Assembly (NCBI GenBank): GCA_037954325.1
Contig: JBBMNZ010000001.1
Location: 17,345,258-17,409,257 of the forward strand
DNA from: Fistularia commersonii
Lineage: Eukaryota > Chordata > Actinopteri > Syngnathiformes > Fistulariidae
Direction: 5' to 3'
DNA: 64,000 bases
This document shows, one piece after another, positions 31,266 to 42,330 of this stretch. Within the stretch, counting starts at the first letter, position 1. Each line of letters begins with the position of its first letter. A program made the translations under genes and the position numbers. The notes beneath the pieces were generated by a model. It had not been told where the DNA came from. It did no database searches and saw only the letters and a list, made by a program, of their open reading frames with translations.

Positions 31266-34200
31266 CTGCAAACACACATCAACAAACATCATCAACACAC
31301 ACACACACTGACACAGATTCATGCAGAAACATTGTCAACACACACAACACCCAACACAGCTGATTCATGAAGCAACAAGAGAGTCAGGAAGAAAACAGTG
31401 TGTGTATTTGTACTCGTGGCTGTGCATCTGTGTGTGTGTGTATGTATACATGTCTGCATGTGGTTTTCTGTGTAATTTTAGGGGGCAGTTTCATCAGAAT
31501 TCCTGAAAGGGTGTTTTTTAGTATTTGTGATATTGATTCTATTGTAATTCTAATGTGTCTGAAAGTGTGTTTGTGCGTGTGTGTTGGGGGTACGAGGCAT
31601 GTTCAACCAGATACACAATGAAGACAAGAATAAATTGAAAATCATTCTCCATCCTCTGTACATGACCGAACCATCACTGTCCTGCTTCTCTGTCATTATC
31701 TCCAAAACATTTCACATGCAAACATCTATAGAAAATGAAATCTGGCTTAAACCCCTTTAAAACCAGTGAGGATCTCCTAAAAGGGTGGAGAAAATAACCT
31801 TAAAATGAACAATTAACGCCCTGTCTCTCATTGAACCATGAGGGGGCATGGGATTCCGCTGCGGTCGTAACCGGCTCAGATGAGGGTTCCGCCACTCGAG
31901 GAGGGATGTGGGGCGCTGATGAAAGCATCATGTGCTTGAAGCCAATAAAACATCCATCTTTATTTTCCTCCCTTTGTCCTCAATCATCCATCTTTCCCTC
32001 CTGCGCTCCCATTTATCTCCTCTCTTTTCATCTGTTAGTTTAACTCTCCATCTTTTTTTCCGTCCTCCTCATCTTCTCTTCCTCCTCTTTTCATTTTCTG
32101 CACCGACGGCTACTTGATTCTGCTTTTCCCTTGTCGTTTATCATTACCGTCCGCCGCCCATTTGAATATTTAAATGTGTGTGTGAGTTTCTGCTGCGCTG
32201 TCATCACAGAGGCGGCGGACATTTTTCACTGTCGCTACTCCTGATGGAGACGCCATCGGCCGGACGCCTCGCCGCCATCCATCCTCCTCACTTAGCTAAT
32301 AGCGGCAAGAGGCGGGTGGAAGGTAAATATGCTTCGCTCATCTGACGGCCGGGAAATGATACAATTTTAACTCAGCGACGACGAGCGTCGCTTTCCGAAA
32401 GGCGGGACAAACTTCACCGTGGCGGAGGACGTTGAGATGACGCCAATCGGGCGTAAGAAAGGGGGAGAGAGAGAGAAGGAGGGGGAGATTAAAATGCATG
32501 AGATCCAAAGTTTGAGAGAAGTGCTGAGAAAGGGGGAATGGGGGGAATCGGAGGGGGGAGTCGATGCATGGATGGCTGGGTGTGATGTGATTCAAGCCTC
32601 CAGTCAATCTCCACGCAACGATGGATGCAGATACTGAGGACAGAGAGACGATCGGGACCAAGAAGGAGGGAGGAAACAAACGACTGCAAGCTGGGAGTAG
32701 TATTTCATATAAAAAATGAAATATTAGAAATATATCAATATTTGTGTCCGCGGATTGATTGTATTTATTATGAGCACGAGGATTCTGAAACTATTCATAG
32801 AATAGAGATAATTTATATATTAACCAGTAATAACCTATAAAGAGAGGATTTTTTTCTGCTTTTGTTCGTAAGGAACAGAGAAAGAAGCTGTTTTGGAAAA
32901 GGCAACAAAAGTAGAGGGTTCCGGGATTTAGCTTACGACATACAATAAACTGGCCTGAAAAGAGAAGGCCACTAAAAAACCAAAGTCAACATCCGGGGGG
33001 GATAAAATAAGTAAATGATAAAAAATGGAAACAATGAAAAAAGCAAGAAACAAACAATACCCAACGATTCCAGGCAAAAACTCACTGTTTGACTCGAGGT
33101 TTTTCGAAACACAAAAAAACAAACAAAAAAGAGCCAAGGCTTTGCGCTCACATTCAAAGTGAGAAAGAAACAGTTCAGGAAAAAGAAAGATAGAAATGGG
33201 GGATGAACGCTTGAGGAAGCAGAGGGGGGAGGTGAGGATGGGGGGGAAATCAACAAGCAATCATAAGTTTAATTTGGTCTCCATATTAATGAGTGCGGAG
33301 CTGAAATGTCAGCAAAAATGCAGTCAGACATGAAACGCATTTAATGCATTTTGAACATTTTTTTCCTTCTGTTTTCCTTTTCTTTCCTTCTTCTTCTCCT
33401 TCTTTTTTCCTTCACGCGGGTTCGTCTTATCCAACAAATGAGAGAGAAGTTTGTTGGGCTTCATTGTCACGGAACAGTTCGTCGCCGCTAAAGCTAACGT
33501 TTGGGATTGGGGCTTGGCGGGGGGGAGGGTGTTAGTGTGTGAAGGACGTGTCTTCATCATCATTCCCATCATCATCCTCTCTCTCTCGATGATGTTCATC
33601 ACATTAAAACTACCTACGTTTCACCTTTTAACACCCAAAGCTACCCGGTGTCCTCGCACGTAGTAGCCACACGGATTCAGCAATCATAAATCAATTAACT
33701 AGTAAGCTGAAAATAAAACCCACCGTCCACATACAATGAAATAAATCCCAAAACAACCTCTTGCTTAAAGAAAATGATTGGTATTTGTACTTTTTAAGAC
33801 GTGAGGGTTAATCTGTCTGAGGTCCTCTCGAGGACGGCGCCTTTGACGGGTCCTGTTCTCACTCAAAGCTTATACCCTAGTCTTCAGTTGCATGAAAAAT
33901 GTAAATCATTTTGAACATTTCAAAAAAGATTTGGTTTGTTACGCTGATATTTGGTTCCAAGTATGACTTTTTTTTCCAATTGTGGATTAACTTTTTTCTG
34001 GTGTAATTAAAACATTTAAATTTCTTGTGAATTTCTTTCATGATCTCATACTCAGTTTCAATTTTGTACGCTGCTAATTAATCACTGTTTCCTGTTGATT
34101 TCTAGATGACTTGCTGATTACTGACAGGATTTGTAATTTGAAATATTTGATGACATTTTGCAGAAGGTGTTCAAGCTCATTTCCAATTACTAACAACCAA

Positions 34201-34373
34201 ATGTTTGTCCTTTTTTTACATTATACTTTAGATTTTGGGGTAACTTTGGTCTGCTTTTCATGGAAAATGTGCATGATATAAATAAATAAGGTGATCGAAG
34301 CCATAGGTTTTGCATGAAAGTTTTCAATTTACTGCCTCACTTACATGTGTATCACACACACACACGCAGCAAG

Positions 34374-34375
<2 letters not shown>

Positions 34376-34416
<41 letters not shown>

Positions 34417-34432
34417 GCACACACACACACAC
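34376..34432 (+). repeat. Compound (CT)n(CA)n microsatellite
   Basis: Fourteen CT units pass into about fourteen CA units with one interruption. Confidence 0.97.
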
Positions 34433-35086
34433 TATGTAAGTGTGTATGTGTGCTCGTGTCACAGAGCCACTTCCTGCTCTTTCACACTTGCTGGAACATC
34501 CATCTCAAACCGGAGACAAAACTCACAACTTGAAGCATACACACTCAGTGTGTATGCTGCAAATACACACTTTGCTGGCAAAGACATGAGACTTAATGTG
34601 AGAAAGCAAACAAACAAACAAAATAAAATAATAATCTAGTAATAAAGCCTGCTCCATCTCTTGGTAGGAGGTTGCTATTTTTCTCCTTTTTATGATCCTG
34701 AAATAAATCACGGGTAATTCTTTGATAATCCAAATTCCTGTTCTAATCAGGTTCTTTGTTGGAAATACCTTGGTGCATTCTGTGTAACTTCTCTGAAATA
34801 GTATTTTTGATAGAGGTTTGAAACTTTGACCAGAATCATGAGATGAGTAGAAATAAAACCACAACCTGCTGAGAAAGTGAAAGATAAATAGAGTACATTA
34901 ATATCTGCCCTTTTATTTTGTTGACTGCTTTGCTCAAAGTGAAACTCAAGTCTTGTTTCCAAGTCGCTCTGAGTTTCTGGAAGTTTCTCTTTCACCAAAT
35001 TAAACCCTTCTGTTTGGACAAAAAGATAAAAAAAAGACTTTCTCTCTTTCCAACAACAAAAGCCCAGGCAACACGTTTTTAATGGT

Positions 35087-35100
35087 TGCCATGGAGACCA
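35087..35100. promoter_or_regulatory. X-box-like motif (RFX site)
   Basis: GTTGCCATGGAGAC fits the RFX X-box with one weaker half (GGAGAC for GGCAAC). It lies in a short complex, CpG-containing block (35050-35150) between microsatellites. Confidence 0.35.
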
Positions 35101-35180
35101 GATGAATGAGCCGTTTGACTGGCCGGTGAAGACGGCCGCCATTCAGGCAGTGTGTGTGTTTTGCGTGTGTGAGGATGTGC

Positions 35181-35211
<31 letters not shown>

Positions 35212-35248
35212 TGTGCCTGTATATCTTTGTGGGTCCATCTATGAGTGA

Positions 35249-35327
35249 GTGTGTGTGTGTGTGTGTGTGTGGAGGTCATTAGTACAAAGCCAACAAGGTG
35301 AAAATTCTATCAGTCTGACACCCCGAA

Positions 35328-35406
<79 letters not shown>

Positions 35407-35424
35407 CACAAACACACTCTCTCA

Positions 35425-35470
<46 letters not shown>
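35249..35470 (+). repeat. Opposed (TG)n and (CA)n microsatellite cluster
   Basis: TG at 35249-35271, then CA at 35331-35402 (about 36 units), CTCACA interruptions, then CA at 35429-35470. The TG and CA arms are complementary across a 60-bp loop. Confidence 0.97.
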
Positions 35471-35474
<4 letters not shown>

Positions 35475-35539
35475 AAAACCACAAAGGAATGAACAAGTCA
35501 CTGAGGAGAAACTAGCACGTAACTAAGTTGGAGGCAAAG

Positions 35540-35750
35540 GAACCAAATGGCAGCTCAAAATTTAAACACATAGCTAGATGCTAAATTTTTTTGCCAAACA
35601 TAAACAAGTAGCAGCTATTAATGCTCGAGTATTTACAGGTTAACACAGAGGCTAAAATGAACAATTAGAGGCTGAAACCAACAGTAGAAGCTAAAAACAT
35701 CCAGTGGAAGCTATTACAAACAGAGAAGCTAAGCTATGGCTACAATGAAA
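35540..35750. repeat. Decayed AGGCTAAAA-type tandem repeat
   Basis: Recurrent phrases GAGGCTAAAATGAACAA, GAGGCTGAAACCAACAGT, GAAGCTAAAAACATCCAG and GAAGCTATTACAAACAG at 20 to 27 bp spacing indicate an old minisatellite. Confidence 0.6.
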
Positions 35751-35849
35751 CCCCTGAAAATGAGGACAGTGACAGGTCTTGTTGCTTTTTCTGATGTCAG
35801 TTACATCTCTGTCTGAATAATAATGGCTCTGACTGAATATATTTCTCAT

Positions 35850-36216
35850 AAGAGATGAAGATGGGAAGGTTCTCGTTGGGGGTGACGAGAATGGATTGGT
35901 TCAGGAATGAGTCTATCATTGGAACAGCACATGTTAGATGTTTTGGAGAGAAGGTCAGAGAAGCCAGACTGAGATGGTTCGGTCATGTACAGTGGGATAG
36001 TGAATATATTGGTAGACCGATGCCGGAATTGGAGCTGCCGGGCAGGAGGTCTCGAGGAAGACCAAGGAGAAGATTTATGGATGTTGTGAGAGAGGATATG
36101 AAGGTAGTTGGTGTGAGAGAGGAGGATACAGAGAATAGGGTTAGATGGAGAAGATTGATTCACTGTGGCAACCCCTGAAGGGGAAAAGCCGAAAGGAAAA
36201 GAAGTAGAAGAAGACC
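35850..36216 (+). mobile_element. RTE-type LINE 3' end, second copy
   Basis: A 5'-truncated copy of the family at 4560-7622. It retains an open C-terminal segment with FSLGVTRMDWFRNE, KVREARLRWFGHVQ, GRPRRRFMDVVREDMKVVGV and HCGNP, then a stop and the tail GAAAAGCCGAAAGGAAAAGA with AGAAGAAGA. The coding part is less damaged than in the first copy, so this insertion is probably younger. Confidence 0.85.
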
Positions 36217-37030
36217 GAATATATTTCTCCTAACACAACAAAAATAAAACTAAGAAACTCTTTGCTTTAGCAGTTAATTCATATGAATACTTAAAATCAT
36301 CTTTGATCATTAAACCTGTAAATTATTGACTCAGGCTGTTGGTTTGATTTCATTAGCACTTATTTTGGCCAGTGAGTAAACCTAAAGTGAATAAGAACGT
36401 GAGTGTTTGTGCGTGTGTGTGTGTATGTGTGTGTGTGTGTGTGTGGGTGGGTGGGTGCATGTGTTTTTTGTTAAACAACTGGAGGTTGAAGCACACAGTT
36501 GATACCACATGACCTTTGACCTCATAAGAACCCTGGGAATTTTCAAGGAGGGACACGGAGCAATAGGACAGGAAAATGAGAGAGAAGAAGAGTTAATAAA
36601 AAAAAAGTGATGAATCGTTTGATGAAGCTGCAGGAGCAGCGGGACTAATGAGAACATGACGATGGAACAAGGGATTCCACATCAGTCGGAAAAAAAGTAG
36701 AAGGCCCTTCAGCATTTCCTTTCTTTAACTTCAATCAATTTTCCTTCCCTAAACATTCCTATGTTTAGTTTTTCAAAATCTATATTTCTCTGTATATTGA
36801 AAAGAGAAGAAATCAATCCACGTCAATACACAGAATACTGGTTGAACATCGATGTCTTTGTTAAATGTCACTATTTTTTTTCCAGTGTTTGTGTTTAAAC
36901 TCTGGAAAGGTTAAGAAAAAAAAGACCTGATTGAATAAAGCTTTATTGACTTGAGACAGATAAGAAGGAGACAGATCCTCCAGTGTTCATGTCTTAAAGC
37001 GTCCACTGAGACCCACTCATTATCTCAGAG

Positions 37031-37032
<2 letters not shown>

Positions 37033-37074
<42 letters not shown>
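37033..37074 (+). repeat. (TG)n microsatellite
   Basis: About 21 perfect units. Confidence 0.97.
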
Positions 37075-37075
<1 letters not shown>

Positions 37076-37494
37076 TAAGTGTTGACCCCTAACTCACTGA
37101 AGCGAGCAGGTGTGGGTCAACAACACTGTCTCTGTTTCGCTATGTCGCCATAAAAATCAACTGTGACAAAAACAGTTCATGAACAATTGAAAAAAAAATT
37201 AAATAAAACTAATGAAATAATTAATGAGTCTTTTTCCAACTGAATTCTAGTCAATGATTAAAAGAAACACATTGATTTCAGGCCCTGCAATTCAGATGTC
37301 AGTCCCTGTCGTAATCTGTGCCACATTAGCTTCCGCTTAGTAGTGAATTGTGGCCTGCGGTAAGTGTTAGCCCGTAGCTGTTAAAAGAGAAAGAGGTGTT
37401 TTTTTTTTCTGAAAAAGAAAAATCCAACCTTTTGAATGAAACTTGCTTTCATTATAGATTAGAGTAAAGGTACCCATGGAAATGTTTGCGGCAA

Positions 37495-37495
<1 letters not shown>

Positions 37496-37532
<37 letters not shown>
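37496..37532 (+). repeat. (CA)n microsatellite
   Basis: About 18 perfect units, in the opposite sense to the TG tract at 37033-37074. Confidence 0.97.
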
Positions 37533-37538
<6 letters not shown>

Positions 37539-38063
37539 TTCAATATAATTTGTAAAATGTCAGATAAAGTGTCTCTTTTTTTGCATATTTCTATCTACTG
37601 ATACTATAACCTTCCTTAATGTTTTTTAAGAGGATTAAAGGGAATACGTGTTTAAATTCTAGATCCAAATCTATTGATTTTATTCACGCAGCGGCGGAAC
37701 AAACTAAACACGGAACGTTGGAACTCACAGATCGGGAGACACAAACCCATGAAGGAGCCACTGGTCTGGGACGTGGACTCAAACAAATGAAATCTTTATT
37801 TTTCACATTTTATTAAAATACTTTCAAACATAATAAAGGATTAAATGCAACAAATCTCCACCCTGATTCAAAAACCAGAATCCTCCCTTTTAAATTACAC
37901 TGACACACTCTTCTGGAGCCAGTGCGTGTGTGTGTGTCACTGTGTGAGTATGTGTGTGTATCAGCCATGTCGTCTAAATGACAGGCACTCCCTATTCTAA
38001 TGAAGAAAGTGCCAAGGTCAAACGTAGAACAGGGTGATGAATGGAGACACATGCGCACGCATG

Positions 38064-38069
<6 letters not shown>

Positions 38070-38117
<48 letters not shown>
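38070..38117 (+). repeat. (CA)n microsatellite with CG-rich edge
   Basis: About 23 CA units, preceded by GCATGCGCGCGC. The alternating purine-pyrimidine run favours Z-DNA. Confidence 0.97.
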
Positions 38118-38122
<5 letters not shown>

Positions 38123-38279
38123 ATACACACAGACAGTCTCTGCACAGCTGAAATATTGGATGTTGTCATAATGGCAAACTCTCTTTTAAAGCCACAGGCT
38201 TATAACAATCACAAATACACACACAAAGGACAATAGTAATATGCAACAAAATCCCTGATTAAGTCCAGACAGTTGCGAC

Positions 38280-38590
38280 ATCAGTTCAATCAGTTACAGT
38301 AATCGTGCAAACTCGCTAACTAACTTAGTCAGTCACCTGATGAGCTTACTTGTCATCCATCGGCCAGTTACTAATCTTACGGTTACCCACACTGCCAGTT
38401 AAATAGCTGGTCATCTCATTTAGCTAATAAATCAGACAATGACTAATTTTATCATCACAATCAGAATCACTGTGAATTAGTTATTGCAGTTTTATTAGTT
38501 AGGGATATAGTTAGTTACCCTGCTAGTTAAAGTCAGCTTATTAGTTATTAGTTAGTTATTAGTCAGTTAGCTCGCCAGTTATTTATATGG
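38280..38590. repeat. Decayed GTTA/GTCA tandem array
   Basis: Dense recurrence of CAGTTA, TTAGTTA, AGTCAG and GCTAAT words (for example TTAGTTATTAGTTAGTTATT near 38541-38560) indicates an ancient tetranucleotide array blurred by mutation. A similar array lies at 40120-40320. Confidence 0.6.
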
Positions 38591-39750
38591 CTAATGCTGG
38601 GTTTCCCTTATTGTGCGTTGTGTGTTTGTTTAGTTGCACAACCAAGTATATTGGGAAGGTGGGGTTTATATCTTTGTGCGGATGAATTCTGAACTCCGCG
38701 CCAACTGGCCAGACGCCAGCTTTGGCGACTGCTGATTGGGTCGTCCATATTGTCCCCCATTTTAAAATCCCCTCAAACACCGCCATCACTAGGGGGCCCC
38801 CAGTTTACATTCCTTTGCAGCTGAAAGGGGGAGGAAGAAGCGTGGATGTGAGAAGCTTCCGCACAGCTTGTTCAACCAAAAAAATGATAAACAGTGATGG
38901 TAAACCCATTGCTGGCATCCAGGGACCAATCGCCAATGGAATATCGTCCAATTAAATACTACACGCCGACAAACACAGGATGTTATGCCACTGGTGGATT
39001 AATCAGAAGGCCCATGAACCTGATTAGAGTTGTAATGTTACTGCATCAATCCTCCATCATGTAGTGACTTTGGTTTGTTAATTCTTTAATGAATTGGAGG
39101 ACTTGATGTTTTTTTTTTGTCCTTTAGAACAAGGGTTTCAATTGAATGGTAGGACTAATTCCTGCCCTAATTTAATTTTGCTTTGATTTTACTTCACCTC
39201 TTGATATTATGCACCAATTTCAACATAATTTTAGGATCTTTACTCTTGTAAAATTTGCACTGTAATTGCGATGACTCCAAAAAAAAGGCAAAAAATGTGT
39301 TACTGCAGATCGTTTTGTCAAGCGCTTGTATTTATTTTATAGGGGGTGAAGTGTGTGTGTGTGCAGAAGTTTTTTGACAAACATGTTTACAGCCAACCTT
39401 GGCCTGACATTGGGCTTTTTTGTCAAACTACTTTTATTAAATATATTTCTCAACAAGATTCCTGCTCATTTCAGTGTGTTAGCGTCTGGTTTCAGTCAGA
39501 CGGTGTTCCTGGGAAGCCGTGGGTCTCCAGAGAGAAGGTGGGGGGTTGAGGGTGGAAAGGAGGGAGGGAGGGAGAGAGTAAGAAAGAGAGAGATGAAGAA
39601 GAGGAAGAAGAAGAGGAAGAAGAAGAAGGAGGGAAAGTTGGCGAGATGCTGCTGAGTCGTGTCTCTTTGTTCTAAAGCAGATATATCCCTGACTTTATCA
39701 AGACTGACAGAACAAACGCACAGGAAACAGCCTCCCACAGGACACATAAT

Positions 39751-39751
<1 letters not shown>

Positions 39752-39823
<72 letters not shown>

Positions 39824-39829
39824 CACACC
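39752..39829 (+). repeat. (CA)n microsatellite
   Basis: About 38 units with one CG interruption near the right end. Confidence 0.97.
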
Positions 39830-40119
39830 AGTAAGTGGGAAAGTGAACACATCGAGATTTGACGGCACACATTAAAAAAAACACTCAGAGAAAAAGCATG
39901 TGTATGGGTGTGTGCACTTTAGGACGAGGCGCACTTCTGTTGACACACACCTACACACACTCATATTGAAGCACGCGCATAGACACACACACACACACAC
40001 ACAGAGACACACACACTGGCTGAGGAGAACAACCCACAAAGGTTTTCAACAGAATTTTTTTTTCCCTTCAAGCAAAATGAAAAGTGACAACTTCTGACAA
40101 ATCAGCAAAAGCATGAGTG

Positions 40120-40320
40120 AATGACAATGCTTGCTCGGTTAGCTGGTTAGTAAAATCTCCAGTTAGATAGTTAAGATACCTGTTAAGTGGCCATTGACTG
40201 GCCAGTCCATTGGTTATGTTAGAATGTAGTAAGTTGGTGAGTTAGTTTGTGATTTGAAGATATCAGGACGCAATTAGTTAATTGGTCTGTTTGTAAGTCA
40301 GTCAGTTTTGCTTTTCATTT
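40120..40320. repeat. Decayed GTTA/GTCA tandem array, second
   Basis: Repeated GGTTAGCTGGTTAGTAAA-type and AGTTAG/AGTCAG words, like the array 1.8 kb to the left. Confidence 0.5.
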
Positions 40321-40584
40321 ACAAACCAGAGAGAGACTATAGTTTGGCACGCCAGGAAATGAGCATGGGCGTGTGTATGCACACATGATCATACATACAC
40401 ACACATGCTTGCACGCAAGCAGACAACAACAAGGACACAAACACACCTTTCAAGATGTGAAACCTGATTGAAGTCCTGAAACGCAGGAAGACGAGCGTGG
40501 CGGTCCCTGAGGATTTCAGAGGCTCGTCTGGTAACGAGCTGCGACAAACGACAAAATGCCACATCAGGATGCCTGACCCGGAAG

Positions 40585-40586
<2 letters not shown>

Positions 40587-40651
<65 letters not shown>
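40587..40651 (+). repeat. (CA)n microsatellite
   Basis: About 32 perfect units. Confidence 0.97.
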
Positions 40652-40653
<2 letters not shown>

Positions 40654-42194
40654 CTCTTGGGGGAGGGAGCCTCCCCCCAGAAAGGCTCTCCAACAGGAGT
40701 AGGCGTCTCCTGTCGGTTCAGGAGATACCTGCCATTTCAAAGAGTTGTTTTAATGGGCGGAGATGTTCGTCTTCACTTCCTGCTTTCTCTCCACGTCTCT
40801 GTGGGGTCAAAGGTCACATGTTGCTAAATTGAGGATTAGAGGAGCCTTTACTCCTTCCTTACTTCTTCCCTGCAATACTTCCTCCAAATGCTTTCTCTTC
40901 TCCACTGTATCCTAACTCCTTCTCATCTCCACTTCTTCCTCAGTCCTACCGTCTTTCATCCATTCCTTCCACAGTATAGCCTTTACAGGTTCTTTTTCAG
41001 TCTAAACACTTTTCAGGTGCATCTGTTTAGCTTTTCTAAGGTATTTCTTCCATCATTCCTCTATTTTTCTCCACTCTCCTCTCTCCTTCCTCCTTCCCTC
41101 AATTTCTCTCCTGCCCCTCCACTTCCTTCCTTCATTCACTGATCTCTTATTTCCCACCTTGTTTTCCTCCTCGTTTCTCTCCTTCTTTCCTTCTCTCCCT
41201 TCACTCTTCCGCTGTTTCCCTTCACTTTCCTACTTGCATCATCATTTCATCCTCACCCTCTCCACTTTTCCGCTCCTCTCCATCCTTCCTCCCACCACAG
41301 TTTCACAGGAAGTGCATCAGGATGCAGACCGTCGAGGAAACAAATTACTTTTTCTCTCTCTCTGTCTATTTTCAGTCGTTTATTCGTCCTCATCTCGCCC
41401 ACCCCCCTTCTTCTTCTACTTCTTCTCTGTGTCTCTCAGTCTTTCTCTCCCTTGGATAGAGGGAGGAAGGGAGGATTGCAGCAACAATTACATGTGAAAT
41501 TAGCGTCGCCTCATAGCCTGCAGTGTAATTCCAGCCTTCTGAGGCGTGGAGGAGTCATCTGTCTCTAATTAAAGATTCTCTCTCTCTCTTCCACCTCCCT
41601 CCATTTCTGTTCTCTCTCTCCTTCTCTCTTGCTGTCAGCAGAGGTGTGTTTTAAAGGCTAAAACCACTGCAGGTCACTGGATCTTTTTTTCTTGCGCAGG
41701 CGAAAAGAAAATATTTCTGTCCCCCTCTTTTTTTAAATTTCCCTTGATGTTTTAATTTTCCAGCATTGCTCGTCTCCTGTTACTCCACTCAGATTTTTCC
41801 TGTTGTGTATTTCTTTTATTATGCTTATGATAGTTATGATGATGAGTATCATTTCCTCCTCTTGTTTCTCGCTGACGGTTATATGTTCGAATGTATATTA
41901 CAGCTCATTCAGCAGCGTCTAGATATATCTAATATATTCTTAATAAGAAAAGTCGGATTGTTTTTTAATTTTGAGTCATTGTCTCTCGCACCACATTACA
42001 TGTTCCTTTGCCAGCAATTAACATAACGTACCTTTGTTTCACTGATTAAATTTATTTATGAACTGTATATCCTATCTTGTTAATAGGGTGGCTGGGGGTT
42101 CAGCCAATCTGAGTCCTCATTGAGTCAAGAGGTCGGACTTAACATGGAAAAACCTGTGAATCACAGAGCTCACATATAGACATCTAACCGTTCA

Positions 42195-42330
42195 GTCATT
42201 CCCACCTATGGACAATTTAGAGTCTTGCCTGAACTTACTGTTTCTGCACCGTGGGAGGAAGACAAAGAACCCCGGCAGGAGAACATTAAGAGAACACACA
42301 CAGAGAACCCAAGCAGTGATAGGGCGAACA
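42195..42330. repeat. Decayed SINE-body fragment
   Basis: CACCTATGGACAATTTAGAG, then CCGTGGGAGGAAGACAAAGA and GCAGGAGAACATTAAGAGAA, matches the body of the tRNA-derived SINE at 10150-10477, with small indels and no head. Confidence 0.6.

Noticed and set aside
38722..38955. Open frame with a globular-looking composition (KKMINSDGKPIAGIQGPIAN)
   Set aside because: No family was recognised, there are no splice signals in phase with akap6, and the start is arbitrary; it was left as unexplained intron sequence.
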